64,000 nucleotides of DNA. Source: Paracoccus sp. C2R09. Lineage in GTDB: Bacteria; Pseudomonadota; Alphaproteobacteria; Rhodobacterales; Rhodobacteraceae. Both the position numbers and the translations under genes were made by a program. The notes below the pieces were generated by a model. It did no database searches. It saw only the letters and a program-made list of their open reading frames with translations, and was not told where the DNA came from. This document shows, one piece after another, positions 56,613-64,000 of the stretch. The stretch is taken from positions 263,102 through 327,101 of the forward strand of contig NZ_JAHKQB010000007.1 of the NCBI RefSeq assembly GCF_018860625.1, given 5' to 3'. How positions within the stretch are numbered: the stretch's first letter is position 1; every line of letters starts with the position of its first letter.

Positions 56613-58712
56613 TCAGCGTGACGTCAGTGACAGGGCAGGGGTCGGGGTCATCCTCGGCCCCTGTTCGCCAAGGTGGATGGCGATGGCCCCGGACCGGCGC
56701 AGATGCGTCAGATCCAGCAGCAGGCAGGCGGGATCCGCGATATCGGCTGCCTCATCGACCACGACGACGGTCTGGGGTGCGCAGACTTCGCGGGCCCGAT
56801 CCGCGGCGCCCTTGCCGGTCATGTGCCAGATGCGCCAGCCCTGCGGCAAGCGGGCCATGCGGGCATTGCGCTCGCCGCTCCAGCCGGGGCGGGCGGCTGC
56901 GGTTTCCTGCGTGGCGTCATCCGCATCCTCCTGCAGCCAGTTGCCGACGACGAAGCCCCCGCCCGAGGGTTTCGAAACCGCGCGACCGGCGGGCGTCATC
57001 AGGCCCGCGGCCTCGCCCTCGGGGGCGATCAGCAGGTCCGGGCGCGGGCTGGCCGCCCAGATCGCGAAACCCGCGATCAGCGCACCCATGCCCGCCGCGC
57101 TGCCCGCCAGGTGCCAGCCGCGCAGGGGGCGCCGCCAGCACAGGATCGCCAGCACCGCGCCATATCCCATCAGCGGCACGACCGATCCCGGCGGCAGGCG
57201 CAGCAAGGTGACCGCGCCATCGAGGCCTGCCACGAATTCCGCGACCTTCAGCATCCATGCCGTGCCGATCCCCATGACCCACAGGGCGGGGCCTTCCAGC
57301 CCAAGCGGGGCCAGAACCGCGCCGATGACGCCTGCGGGCATCACCAGGCTGCCCATGACCGGCACGGCGGCCAGGTTCGCCAGCAGTCCGTATTGTGCCA
57401 TGCGGTTGAAATGCGCCGCCGCGATGGGCGAGGTCGCAAGCCCGGCCACCACCGAGGACAGGACCAGCATCGCCACCGGTCGCGCCCAGCCGGGAACGCG
57501 ATGGGACACGCGCTGCCACGGCCCGAAGGTCAGGATCAGCGCGATGGTGGCGGCAAAGCTCATCTGGAAGCCGGCGCCCGTCAGCGCCTCGGGGGTCAGC
57601 ACCAGGATCACGGTCGCGGCCAGCGCCACCGTCCGAAGCGAGATCGCGCGCCGGTCGGCGAGGATCGCGCCCAGCATGACGGCCACCATGACGAAGGCGC
57701 GTTCCGTCGCCACTCCGCCGCCCGACAGCCACAGGTATCCCGCAGCCGCCGCCAGCGCGACCCCGGCCGCGATCTTGTGCAGGGGGCGCCCCAGCCCGCG
57801 CCCCGTCGCCTGCACCGCCACCAGGATCAGCCGCACTGCACCATAGACGAAGCCCGCCAGCATCCCCATGTGCAGCCCCGAGATCGAGATAATGTGATAG
57901 AGGTTCGAGGCCCGCATCACCTCGTTCGTGGCATTCGATATGCCCGAGCGGTCGCCCGTCATCAGGGCCGCGGCCACGGCCCCTTCCTGTCCGCCGATGC
58001 GGGTGCGGATCGCATGGCTGACCGCCATGCGGGCGCGGTGGGCCCACCAGATGCCACCCTCGGGCGTGTCCACGATCATGATCGGAACGCGGGAATACCC
58101 GACAGCCCCCAGTCCCTCGAAGAAGGCGTGCAGCCTGAAATCGAAGCTGCCCGGCGCCGCGGGACCGGGCGGCGGGCCCAGATGGCCCGTGGTCATGACC
58201 TGCTGACCCAATTGCGGAAGGTCGTGATCGCCCATCAGCGACACGCGAACCCGCGCGGGCGTACGGTCGGGCGGCAGCTTGCGCAGGCGCACATGGTCCA
58301 GCGTCAGGCGCATCCGGTCGCTGCCGGATCGGTCGATCTCGATCACGCGCCCCTCGACGGGGCCGTAATATCGCCATTGCAGCGCAGGGGCCGCGACATG
58401 CCCCGCGCGGATGCCGGCCAGCCCGAAGCCGATCCCCGCAAGCGCAAGGGCGGCGCAGCCCAGCCACAGCAGGTCGGCCGTGGCCCATGGAATGCGCCCT
58501 GCCTCGGCCCGGCGTGCGGCGATGCGGGGAATGCTCAGCGTCAGCGCGCAGATCGCGGCCAGCCCCGCCCAGTGCCATGCACCCAGCAGGAACGGATCGC
58601 GGAACCACAGGGCGATGCCCGTGGACAGGCAGACGGGCACCCATGGGAACAGCCCCGCGCGGATGGCTGCGGCCATGCGCGGCGGCCTGACGGGCGCCTG
58701 ATGGGGCAACAT
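56613..58712 (-). CDS. comEC: ComEC/Rec2-family DNA-uptake channel protein
   Basis: The 699-residue inner-membrane protein has an N-terminal DUF4131 region (about 90-210), then a Competence domain (about 240-510; ALMTGDRSGISNATNEVMRASNLYHIISISGLHMGMLAGF). A C-terminal tail follows that lacks the HxHxDH motif of the metallo-hydrolase domain found in Bacillus ComEC. The family imports single-stranded DNA during transformation. A stand-alone TfoX domain protein lies 3 kb away, but no other competence genes are seen. Confidence 0.9.
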   Translation of the reverse strand: MLPHQAPVRPPRMAAAIRAGLFPWVPVCLSTGIALWFRDPFLLGAWHWAGLAAICALTLSIPRIAARRAEAGRIPWATADLLWLGCAALALAGIGFGLAGIRAGHVAAPALQWRYYGPVEGRVIEIDRSGSDRMRLTLDHVRLRKLPPDRTPARVRVSLMGDHDLPQLGQQVMTTGHLGPPPGPAAPGSFDFRLHAFFEGLGAVGYSRVPIMIVDTPEGGIWWAHRARMAVSHAIRTRIGGQEGAVAAALMTGDRSGISNATNEVMRASNLYHIISISGLHMGMLAGFVYGAVRLILVAVQATGRGLGRPLHKIAAGVALAAAAGYLWLSGGGVATERAFVMVAVMLGAILADRRAISLRTVALAATVILVLTPEALTGAGFQMSFAATIALILTFGPWQRVSHRVPGWARPVAMLVLSSVVAGLATSPIAAAHFNRMAQYGLLANLAAVPVMGSLVMPAGVIGAVLAPLGLEGPALWVMGIGTAWMLKVAEFVAGLDGAVTLLRLPPGSVVPLMGYGAVLAILCWRRPLRGWHLAGSAAGMGALIAGFAIWAASPRPDLLIAPEGEAAGLMTPAGRAVSKPSGGGFVVGNWLQEDADDATQETAAARPGWSGERNARMARLPQGWRIWHMTGKGAADRAREVCAPQTVVVVDEAADIADPACLLLDLTHLRRSGAIAIHLGEQGPRMTPTPALSLTSR

Positions 58713-58821
58713 CCTTGTCCTTTCGCCACCCGTTGACTACTAATCGCCCCAAGCATGGCAGGACGGTCTTACCAAAGGGTTAATGCCGCCCCGCCGGACC
58801 CAGCATCTTCCGAAGGCCCCC

Positions 58822-60219
58822 ATGACCGAGAACGCACCCGTCGTCACCCGCTTCGCCCCCTCGCCGACCGGCTATCTGCATATCGGGGGCGCGCGCACCG
58901 CGCTGTTCAACTGGCTGTTCGCGCGGGGCCGCGGCGGCAGGTTCCTGCTGCGGATCGAGGATACGGACCGCGCCCGGTCCACCCCCGAGGCGACGGCCGC
59001 GATCCTGAAGGGCCTGGAATGGCTGGGGCTGGACTGGGACGGCGATCCGATCAGCCAGTTCGAACGCAAGGACCGCCACGCCGAGATCGCGCGCGAGATG
59101 CTGGACAAGGGCGCGGCCTACAAGTGCTTCTCGACCACGGACGAGATCGCGGCATGGCGCGAGGCGAACCCCCGTCAGCCCTTCATCAGCCCCTGGCGCG
59201 ATGCGACCGAGCTGCCGGACGCCCCCTTCGCGATCCGCCTGAAGGCCCCCCGCGACGGCGAGACGCTGATCGACGACCAGGTTCAGGGTCAGGTGCGCGT
59301 AGCGAACGATCAGTTGGACGACATGGTGCTGCTGCGCAGCGACGGGACGCCCACCTACATGCTGGCCGTGGTGGTGGACGATCACGACATGGGCGTGACC
59401 CATGTGATCCGCGGCGACGACCACCTGACGAATACCGCGCGGCAGGTGCAGATCTATGACGCGATGGGCTGGGACCGCCCGGTCTTCGCCCATATTCCGC
59501 TGATCCACGGCGAGGACGGCAAGAAGCTGTCCAAGCGCCACGGCGCCGTCGGGCTGCATGAATTCGCGGCGCTCGGCTATCCGCCCGCCGCGATGCGGAA
59601 CTACCTTGCGCGGCTGGGCTGGAGCCATGGCGACGACGAATTGTTCGACGACGCGCAGGCGCGCGAATGGTTCGACCTGGACGGAATCGGACGGGCGCCC
59701 GCGCGGCTGGACTTCAAGAAGCTGGAACATGTCAGCAGCCACCATATCGGCACGATGTCCGACGATGCCGTCATGGCCGCGCTGAAGGACTACCTTGCGG
59801 AAACCGGTGCCGCGCCCCTGACGGAACGTCAGGAAGGCCGTATCATGCCCGCCATGGAGACCCTGAAGGACAAGGCCAAGACCCTGCCTGCACTGGTGGA
59901 TCAGGCCCGCTTCGCGCTGATCGAACGCCCGATCGAGCCGGACGAGAAGGCGGCGAAGCAGCTGGATACGGTATCCCGTGGTATGCTGGAATCATTGACT
60001 GCCGCACTGCAGAATGCTAGCTGGTCGCGTGACGTGCTGGAGGGGGAAGCCAAGCGGATCGCGGAAGAGAACGGCGTCGGTCTGGGCAAGATCGCGGGTC
60101 CCCTTCGGGCTGCCTTGGCAGGCACAAGCTCCACCCCCAGCGTGTTCGACATGATGACTGCGCTCGGCCGCGATGAAACGCTGGCCCGGCTTCAGGATCA
60201 GAGGGATTCGGCAGGCTGA
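58822..60219 (+). CDS. gltX: Glutamate-tRNA ligase
   Basis: This class I synthetase (465 aa) has the HIGH motif variant in [14 protein letters not shown] (12-25) and the KMSKS equivalent KKLSKRHG near 234. The last third is the anticodon-binding region. Alphaproteobacteria often have two GltX copies, one also charging tRNA-Gln; which this is cannot be told here. The stop codon forms part of a 7-bp hairpin (60210-60227) before gltA. Confidence 0.96.
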   Translation: MTENAPVVTRFAPSPTGYLHIGGARTALFNWLFARGRGGRFLLRIEDTDRARSTPEATAAILKGLEWLGLDWDGDPISQFERKDRHAEIAREMLDKGAAYKCFSTTDEIAAWREANPRQPFISPWRDATELPDAPFAIRLKAPRDGETLIDDQVQGQVRVANDQLDDMVLLRSDGTPTYMLAVVVDDHDMGVTHVIRGDDHLTNTARQVQIYDAMGWDRPVFAHIPLIHGEDGKKLSKRHGAVGLHEFAALGYPPAAMRNYLARLGWSHGDDELFDDAQAREWFDLDGIGRAPARLDFKKLEHVSSHHIGTMSDDAVMAALKDYLAETGAAPLTERQEGRIMPAMETLKDKAKTLPALVDQARFALIERPIEPDEKAAKQLDTVSRGMLESLTAALQNASWSRDVLEGEAKRIAEENGVGLGKIAGPLRAALAGTSSTPSVFDMMTALGRDETLARLQDQRDSAG

Positions 60220-60227
60220 AGCCTGCC
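60210..60227 (+). terminator. Hairpin spanning the gltX stop codon
   Basis: GGCAGGC and GCCTGCC pair perfectly around a TGAA loop that contains the gltX stop. It is followed by only two Ts, so it may slow rather than end transcription toward gltA. Confidence 0.4.
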
Positions 60228-60294
60228 TTCACATGCCGCGGCGGCGCCCCGTCCGACTGGACGCCGGCCCGGCTCAGCCGGAAAGGAAGACAGG

Positions 60295-61584
60295 ATGGCC
60301 GACAAGAACGCCAAACTGCTACTCAACAACGCCGAATACGAGCTGCCCATCCTCAGCCCGACGCAGGGGCCCGACGTTCTGGACATCCGCAAGCTCTATG
60401 GGCAGGCAGACGTGTTCACCTACGACCCCGGCTTCACCTCGACCGCAAGCTGCGATTCGACGATAACCTTCATCGACGGTGACAAGGGCGAGCTGTGGTA
60501 TCGCGGCTATCCGATCGAACAGCTGGCCAACCAGTCGAACTATCTCGAGGTCTGCTATCTGCTGCTCTATGGCGAACTGCCCAGTGCGACCCAGATGGAG
60601 GATTTCCAGAACCGCGTGACCCGTCACACGATGGTCCACGAGCAGATGCACAACTTCTTCCGCGGTTTCCGCCGGGACGCCCATCCGATGGCGACCATGG
60701 TGGGCGTCGTGGGCGCGATGTCGGCATTCTACCATGATTCGACCGATATCAGCGATCCCTGGCAGCGCGAGGTCGCCTCGATCCGCCTGATCGCCAAGCT
60801 GCCGACCATCGCGGCGATGGCCTACAAGTACTCGATCGGGCAGCCCTTCGTGTATCCCAGCAACGAGCTGGACTACGCGTCGAACTTCCTGAACATGTGC
60901 TTCTCGGTCCCGGCCGAGAAATACAATGTCGATCCGGCCCTGTCGCGCGCGATGGACCGCATCTTCACCCTGCATGCCGATCACGAGCAGAACGCCTCGA
61001 CCTCGACCGTGCGTCTGGCGGGTTCGTCGGGGGCCAACCCCTTCGCCTGCATCGCGGCGGGCATCGCCTGCCTGTGGGGTCCGGCCCATGGCGGTGCGAA
61101 CCAGGCCTGCCTGGAGATGCTGAACGAGATCGGCAGCGTCGACCGCATCCCCGAGTTCATCGCCCGTGCGAAGGACAAGGAGGATCCGTTCCGCCTGATG
61201 GGCTTCGGTCACCGCGTCTACAAGAACTTCGACCCGCGCGCGAAGGTCATGAAGGAATCGGCCGACGAGGTCCTGGATCTGCTGGGGGTCAAGAACAACC
61301 CCGCCCTGCAGGTCGCCAAGGAGCTGGAGAAGATCGCGCTGGAGGACGAGTACTTCGTGTCGAAGAAGCTCTATCCCAACGTCGATTTCTACTCGGGCAT
61401 CATCCTGTCGGCGATGGGTTTCCCCACTTCGATGTTCACGCCGATCTTCGCGCTGTCGCGCACGGTCGGCTGGGTCGCGCAGTGGAAGGAAATGATCGGC
61501 GATCCGCAGAACAAGATCGGGCGTCCGCGTCAGCTCTATGTCGGTTCCGAGAAGCGGGACTACGTGGATCTGGCCCAGCGCTGA
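60295..61584 (+). CDS. gltA: Citrate synthase
   Basis: Citrate synthase condenses acetyl-CoA with oxaloacetate to start the TCA cycle. The 429-residue length and N-terminal beta domain (about 1-60) mark the hexameric, NADH-regulated type of Gram-negative bacteria. Catalytic residues are His in [10 protein letters not shown] (about 265), His in [13 protein letters not shown] (about 305) and Asp in NVDFYSG (about 363). GGAAAGGAAG precedes the ATG. Confidence 0.98.
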   Translation: MADKNAKLLLNNAEYELPILSPTQGPDVLDIRKLYGQADVFTYDPGFTSTASCDSTITFIDGDKGELWYRGYPIEQLANQSNYLEVCYLLLYGELPSATQMEDFQNRVTRHTMVHEQMHNFFRGFRRDAHPMATMVGVVGAMSAFYHDSTDISDPWQREVASIRLIAKLPTIAAMAYKYSIGQPFVYPSNELDYASNFLNMCFSVPAEKYNVDPALSRAMDRIFTLHADHEQNASTSTVRLAGSSGANPFACIAAGIACLWGPAHGGANQACLEMLNEIGSVDRIPEFIARAKDKEDPFRLMGFGHRVYKNFDPRAKVMKESADEVLDLLGVKNNPALQVAKELEKIALEDEYFVSKKLYPNVDFYSGIILSAMGFPTSMFTPIFALSRTVGWVAQWKEMIGDPQNKIGRPRQLYVGSEKRDYVDLAQR

Positions 61585-61607
61585 TCGGTCGCGATGCGAA
61601 ACAGGGA

Positions 61608-61633
61608 AGGGGGGCCATGGCGGCCCCCTTTTT
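61608..61633 (+). terminator. Rho-independent terminator of gltA
   Basis: GGGGGCC and GGCCCCC pair around ATGGC and are followed by five or more Ts. The core is nearly identical to the ilvC terminator. Confidence 0.85.
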
Positions 61634-61678
61634 CATGGGACTTGCGCGGGCGCGCCCGCCCCGATTATGCATGCAGCC

Positions 61679-62344
61679 ATGAATGACAGTAAACATCACG
61701 GCGCGCAGAAGCTTGCGCTTGTCACGGGCGCCTCGCGCGGTCTGGGTGCGGCGCTGGCCGAAGGATTGGCGGCGGACGGGTATCACGTGCTGGCCGTGGC
61801 CCGCACCACCGGCGCGCTGGAGGAACTGGACGACCGCATCCGCGCGGCGGGCGGGCAGGCGACGCTGGCCCCGATGGATGTGACGGAACCCGCGGCGATG
61901 CAGCAGATGGCCGAGGCCATCGGTGCGCGTTGGGGCGGTTTGGACCTGTGGGTGCATACGGTGGTCCATGCCGCCCCCATGTCGCCCGCCCCCCATATCG
62001 AGGGCAAGGACTGGTCCCGGTCGATGCTGGTCAATGTCGAGGTGACGCGCGGGCTGATCGCCCTGCTCGAACCCCATTTGCGCGCGCGAGAGGGGACTGC
62101 CCTGTTCTTCGACGACACCCGTGGCGGACAGAAGTTCTTCGGAGCCTATGGCGCCACGAAGGCCGCGCAGATCGCATTGGCGCGCAGCTGGCAGGCCGAG
62201 ACGTCGAAGATCGGGCCGCGGGTGGTGATCGACGCGCCCGCACCCATGCCCACCGCCGTTCGGGCGCGTTTCTTCCCGGGCGAGGACAGATCGGGCCTGA
62301 CCCCTTGCAGGGACGAGGCGGCGCGCATCATCGCCGCGCTGTAG
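61679..62344 (+). CDS. Atypical short-chain dehydrogenase/reductase
   Basis: The 221-residue SDR keeps the cofactor motif TGASRGLG near residue 16 and the catalytic pair Tyr-x3-Lys in GAYGATKAAQ. It lacks the usual NNAG (here HTVVHAAP) and the catalytic serine (here LFFDDTRGG), so it may have lost or changed activity. The substrate is unknown. An ATG 12 bp upstream is a possible start. It is preceded by the gltA terminator and so has its own promoter. Confidence 0.83.
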   Translation: MNDSKHHGAQKLALVTGASRGLGAALAEGLAADGYHVLAVARTTGALEELDDRIRAAGGQATLAPMDVTEPAAMQQMAEAIGARWGGLDLWVHTVVHAAPMSPAPHIEGKDWSRSMLVNVEVTRGLIALLEPHLRAREGTALFFDDTRGGQKFFGAYGATKAAQIALARSWQAETSKIGPRVVIDAPAPMPTAVRARFFPGEDRSGLTPCRDEAARIIAAL

Positions 62345-62363
62345 AATTGCGTCCCGCGACGCA

Positions 62364-62386
62364 GCGGGGGGCTGCCTGCCCCCCGC
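62364..62386. terminator. Hairpin between the SDR and aminopeptidase P genes
   Basis: GCGGGGGG pairs with CCCCCCGC around a 7-nt loop in the 55-bp gap between converging genes. No T tract. Confidence 0.45.
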
Positions 62387-62399
62387 ACCCCCCCGGCCC

Positions 62400-64000
62400 C
62401 TAGCGCGTGATGGGGGCCGTGGCGCGTTCCAGCCACGCCCGGTCCTCCGCGTCCAGATCGTCCGAGAGCGCCTTGCGGACCCGTTCGTGATAGCTGTCGA
62501 TCCAGTCGCATTCGTCGCGCGACAGGGCCGCCATGTCGACAAGGCGCAGATCGATGGGGCAGAGCGTCAGCGTCTCGAAGCCCAGCATCTCGCGGCTCGG
62601 TTCGGCCTCTGCCTGCACAACCGCCACGAGGTTCTCGATCCGGATGCCAAAGCTGCCTTCGCGGTAATATCCGGGCTCGTTCGACAGGATCATGCCGGGT
62701 TCCAGCGCGATGTCGCTGAGGCGGCTGATGCGCATCGGGCCTTCGTGGACGCAAAGCGCGGCGCCGACGCCATGGCCCGTTCCGTGATCGAAATCGAGCC
62801 CCTGCTGCCAGAGGAACTGCCGCGCCAGCGCGTCCAGATGCGCGCCCGCCACGCCCTTGGGCATGCGCGTCCGGGTCAGCGCGATCACGCCGCGCAGGAC
62901 GGCGGTATAGGGCGCGACGGCGTCGCTGCGCGGTTCGCCCAGGGGAACCGTGCGGGTGATGTCGGTCGTGCCGTCGGGATATTGCCCGCCCGAATCGATC
63001 AGCAGCAGGTCGCCATCGGCCAGACGCCGGTTCGACATCTCGGTCACGCGGTAATGCACGATCGCCCCGTTGGGACCGGCCCCCATGATCGTGTCGAAGC
63101 TGATATCGGTGATGCCTTCCGCGATGCGCAGATCCTCGAGGCGGCGGACCACGTCGATCTCGGTCAGATCCTCGGGGGTCTGACGGTCGAGCCATGACAG
63201 CATGCGGACCATGGCCAGCCCGTCGCGGCGGTGGGCGGCGCGCATGCCGGCCATCTCGGCCGCGTTCTTGCGGGCCTTGGGGAGGACCGCCGGGTCGGGG
63301 CCGCGCTGGATGTCGGTGCCCGCAGCCTCGAGGATGCGGAAGGCGGCCTCGGGGGCGGATGCGGGGTCCAGACGGACGGGGCCTTCCAGGTCCGTCAGAG
63401 CCGCAGCCAGGGCATTGGGGGGCAGGATGGTGACATCGCGACCCAGATGGTCGCGCAGCGCATCGTCGAATTTCGCCGCATCGGCGAACAGTGAAACCGC
63501 GCCCGTGTTGGACAGCACCGCGAAGGACTGCACGACCGGGTTGCGGGGGATGTCGCTGCCCCGGATGTTCAGCAACCACGAGATGGAATCGGGCAGGGTC
63601 ATCAGCGCTGCCGCATGACCTTCGGCCCGCAGGTCGACCGCCAGGCGCGCGCGCTTCTGGGCGGCGCTTTCCCCGGCCAGATCCTCGGGGTGGATGCGGG
63701 CGCGGCCTGCAGGCTGGGCCGGTCGGTCGGTCCAGATCGCATCGACGGGATTGGTATCCAGCGCGGCAAGCGTGATGCCGCTGCCCTCAAGGCCCGCCTC
63801 CAGCTGCTCGACCTCGCGGCGGGTATGCAGCCAGGGATCGAAGCCCAGCCTGCCGTTCGACAGGCGGTCGCGCAGCCACTGGGCGGGGCGTGTCTCGGGC
63901 CAGGGGACCGGGTCGAAATGCTGCAGGTCCAGCTGGCTGCGGGCCTGCACGCGATAGCGGCCGTCGACAAAGACGCCCGCCGCATCGGCGGTCACGATGG
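62400..64000 (-). CDS. Aminopeptidase P family protein (M24B), N terminus outside window
   Basis: The frame stays open to the right edge, so the first residues are missing; at least 530 are present. The creatinase N-terminal domains are followed by the M24 metal site: DSGGQYPDGTTDITRT (two Asp), FDHGTGHGVG (His), ILSNEPGYY (Glu) and GIRIENLV (Glu). The enzyme removes N-terminal residues preceding proline. The length suggests the three-domain eukaryote-like Xaa-Pro aminopeptidase of about 600 residues. Confidence 0.92.
   Translation of the reverse strand, partial: IVTADAAGVFVDGRYRVQARSQLDLQHFDPVPWPETRPAQWLRDRLSNGRLGFDPWLHTRREVEQLEAGLEGSGITLAALDTNPVDAIWTDRPAQPAGRARIHPEDLAGESAAQKRARLAVDLRAEGHAAALMTLPDSISWLLNIRGSDIPRNPVVQSFAVLSNTGAVSLFADAAKFDDALRDHLGRDVTILPPNALAAALTDLEGPVRLDPASAPEAAFRILEAAGTDIQRGPDPAVLPKARKNAAEMAGMRAAHRRDGLAMVRMLSWLDRQTPEDLTEIDVVRRLEDLRIAEGITDISFDTIMGAGPNGAIVHYRVTEMSNRRLADGDLLLIDSGGQYPDGTTDITRTVPLGEPRSDAVAPYTAVLRGVIALTRTRMPKGVAGAHLDALARQFLWQQGLDFDHGTGHGVGAALCVHEGPMRISRLSDIALEPGMILSNEPGYYREGSFGIRIENLVAVVQAEAEPSREMLGFETLTLCPIDLRLVDMAALSRDECDWIDSYHERVRKALSDDLDAEDRAWLERATAPITR

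Noticed and set aside
58713-58821. TTGACT near 58733 as a strong promoter -35.
   Set aside because: No acceptable -10 at 16-18 bp on the plus strand, so a gltX promoter cannot be placed confidently.

Overview
This 64 kb window is a gene-dense, high-GC chromosomal segment from an alphaproteobacterium, almost certainly of the family Rhodobacteraceae and most likely Paracoccus or a close relative. The evidence is the gene content and order (prfA-prmC-DUF4167, rpsF-rpsR-rplI with a long acidic L9 tail, pepA-holC, lptF-lptG-lptD-surA-pdxA-ksgA, fabD-fabG-acpP), an FnrL/FnrP-type regulator, an ornithine-lipid acyltransferase, and a LexA box of the GTTC-N7-GTTC type known from Rhodobacter-like bacteria. 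I see no tRNA, rRNA, insertion sequence, prophage or CRISPR array. No gene-free stretch exceeds 300 bp; the largest are 13506-13773, 51829-52077 and 10404-10626, and each contains regulatory or RNA-structure signals.

Layout. 1-8 kb: end of a UbiH-like monooxygenase, a guanidinium exporter under a guanidine-II riboswitch, ilvD, a glutaredoxin-MauE/DoxX fusion, two overlapping Lrp/AsnC regulators divergent from ilvC, a YghU-type glutathione transferase, and an SPL-like radical SAM gene with a LexA box. 8-15 kb: a homocysteine S-methyltransferase, the rpsF-rpsR-rplI operon, an agmatinase, prfA-prmC and a DUF4167 gene behind a structured leader. 14.5-24.4 kb: the envelope operon lptF-lptG-lptD-surA-pdxA-ksgA and the divergent pepA-holC. 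24.4-35.6 kb: one continuous minus-strand nitrogen block, ureD-ureA-(small ORF)-ureB-ureC-ureE-ureF-ureG followed by urtA-urtB-urtC-urtD-urtE. It covers urea capture, import and hydrolysis and is preceded by an NtrC-like palindrome plus a -24/-12 promoter. 35.6-45 kb: olsB, an AI-2E transporter, ndk, fabD-fabG-acpP, dps, a sulfotransferase divergent from a GT14-like glycosyltransferase, a HIT protein and an orphan ABC ATPase. 45-56.6 kb: two small zinc-binding proteins, polA, an FNR regulator, queC-queD-queE under a preQ1-I riboswitch, a universal stress protein with two perfect FNR boxes, miaB, a TfoX C-terminal-domain protein, an alpha/beta hydrolase and a class III aminotransferase. 56.6-64 kb: comEC, gltX, gltA, an atypical SDR and a truncated aminopeptidase P.

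Most of the window is core housekeeping. Its interest lies in regulation: two textbook riboswitches, a LexA box overlapping the -10 of an apparently leaderless radical SAM gene, a probable NtrC/sigma-54 control region for urease, tandem FNR boxes near an FNR gene, a hairpin at the very 5' end of the rpsF mRNA, and an unexplained multi-hairpin leader in front of DUF4167. I do not see a clear new multi-gene defence or metabolic system. The best candidates for undescribed biology are the small histidine-rich membrane ORF inside the urease operon, the DUF4167 leader RNA and the SOS-linked radical SAM protein.
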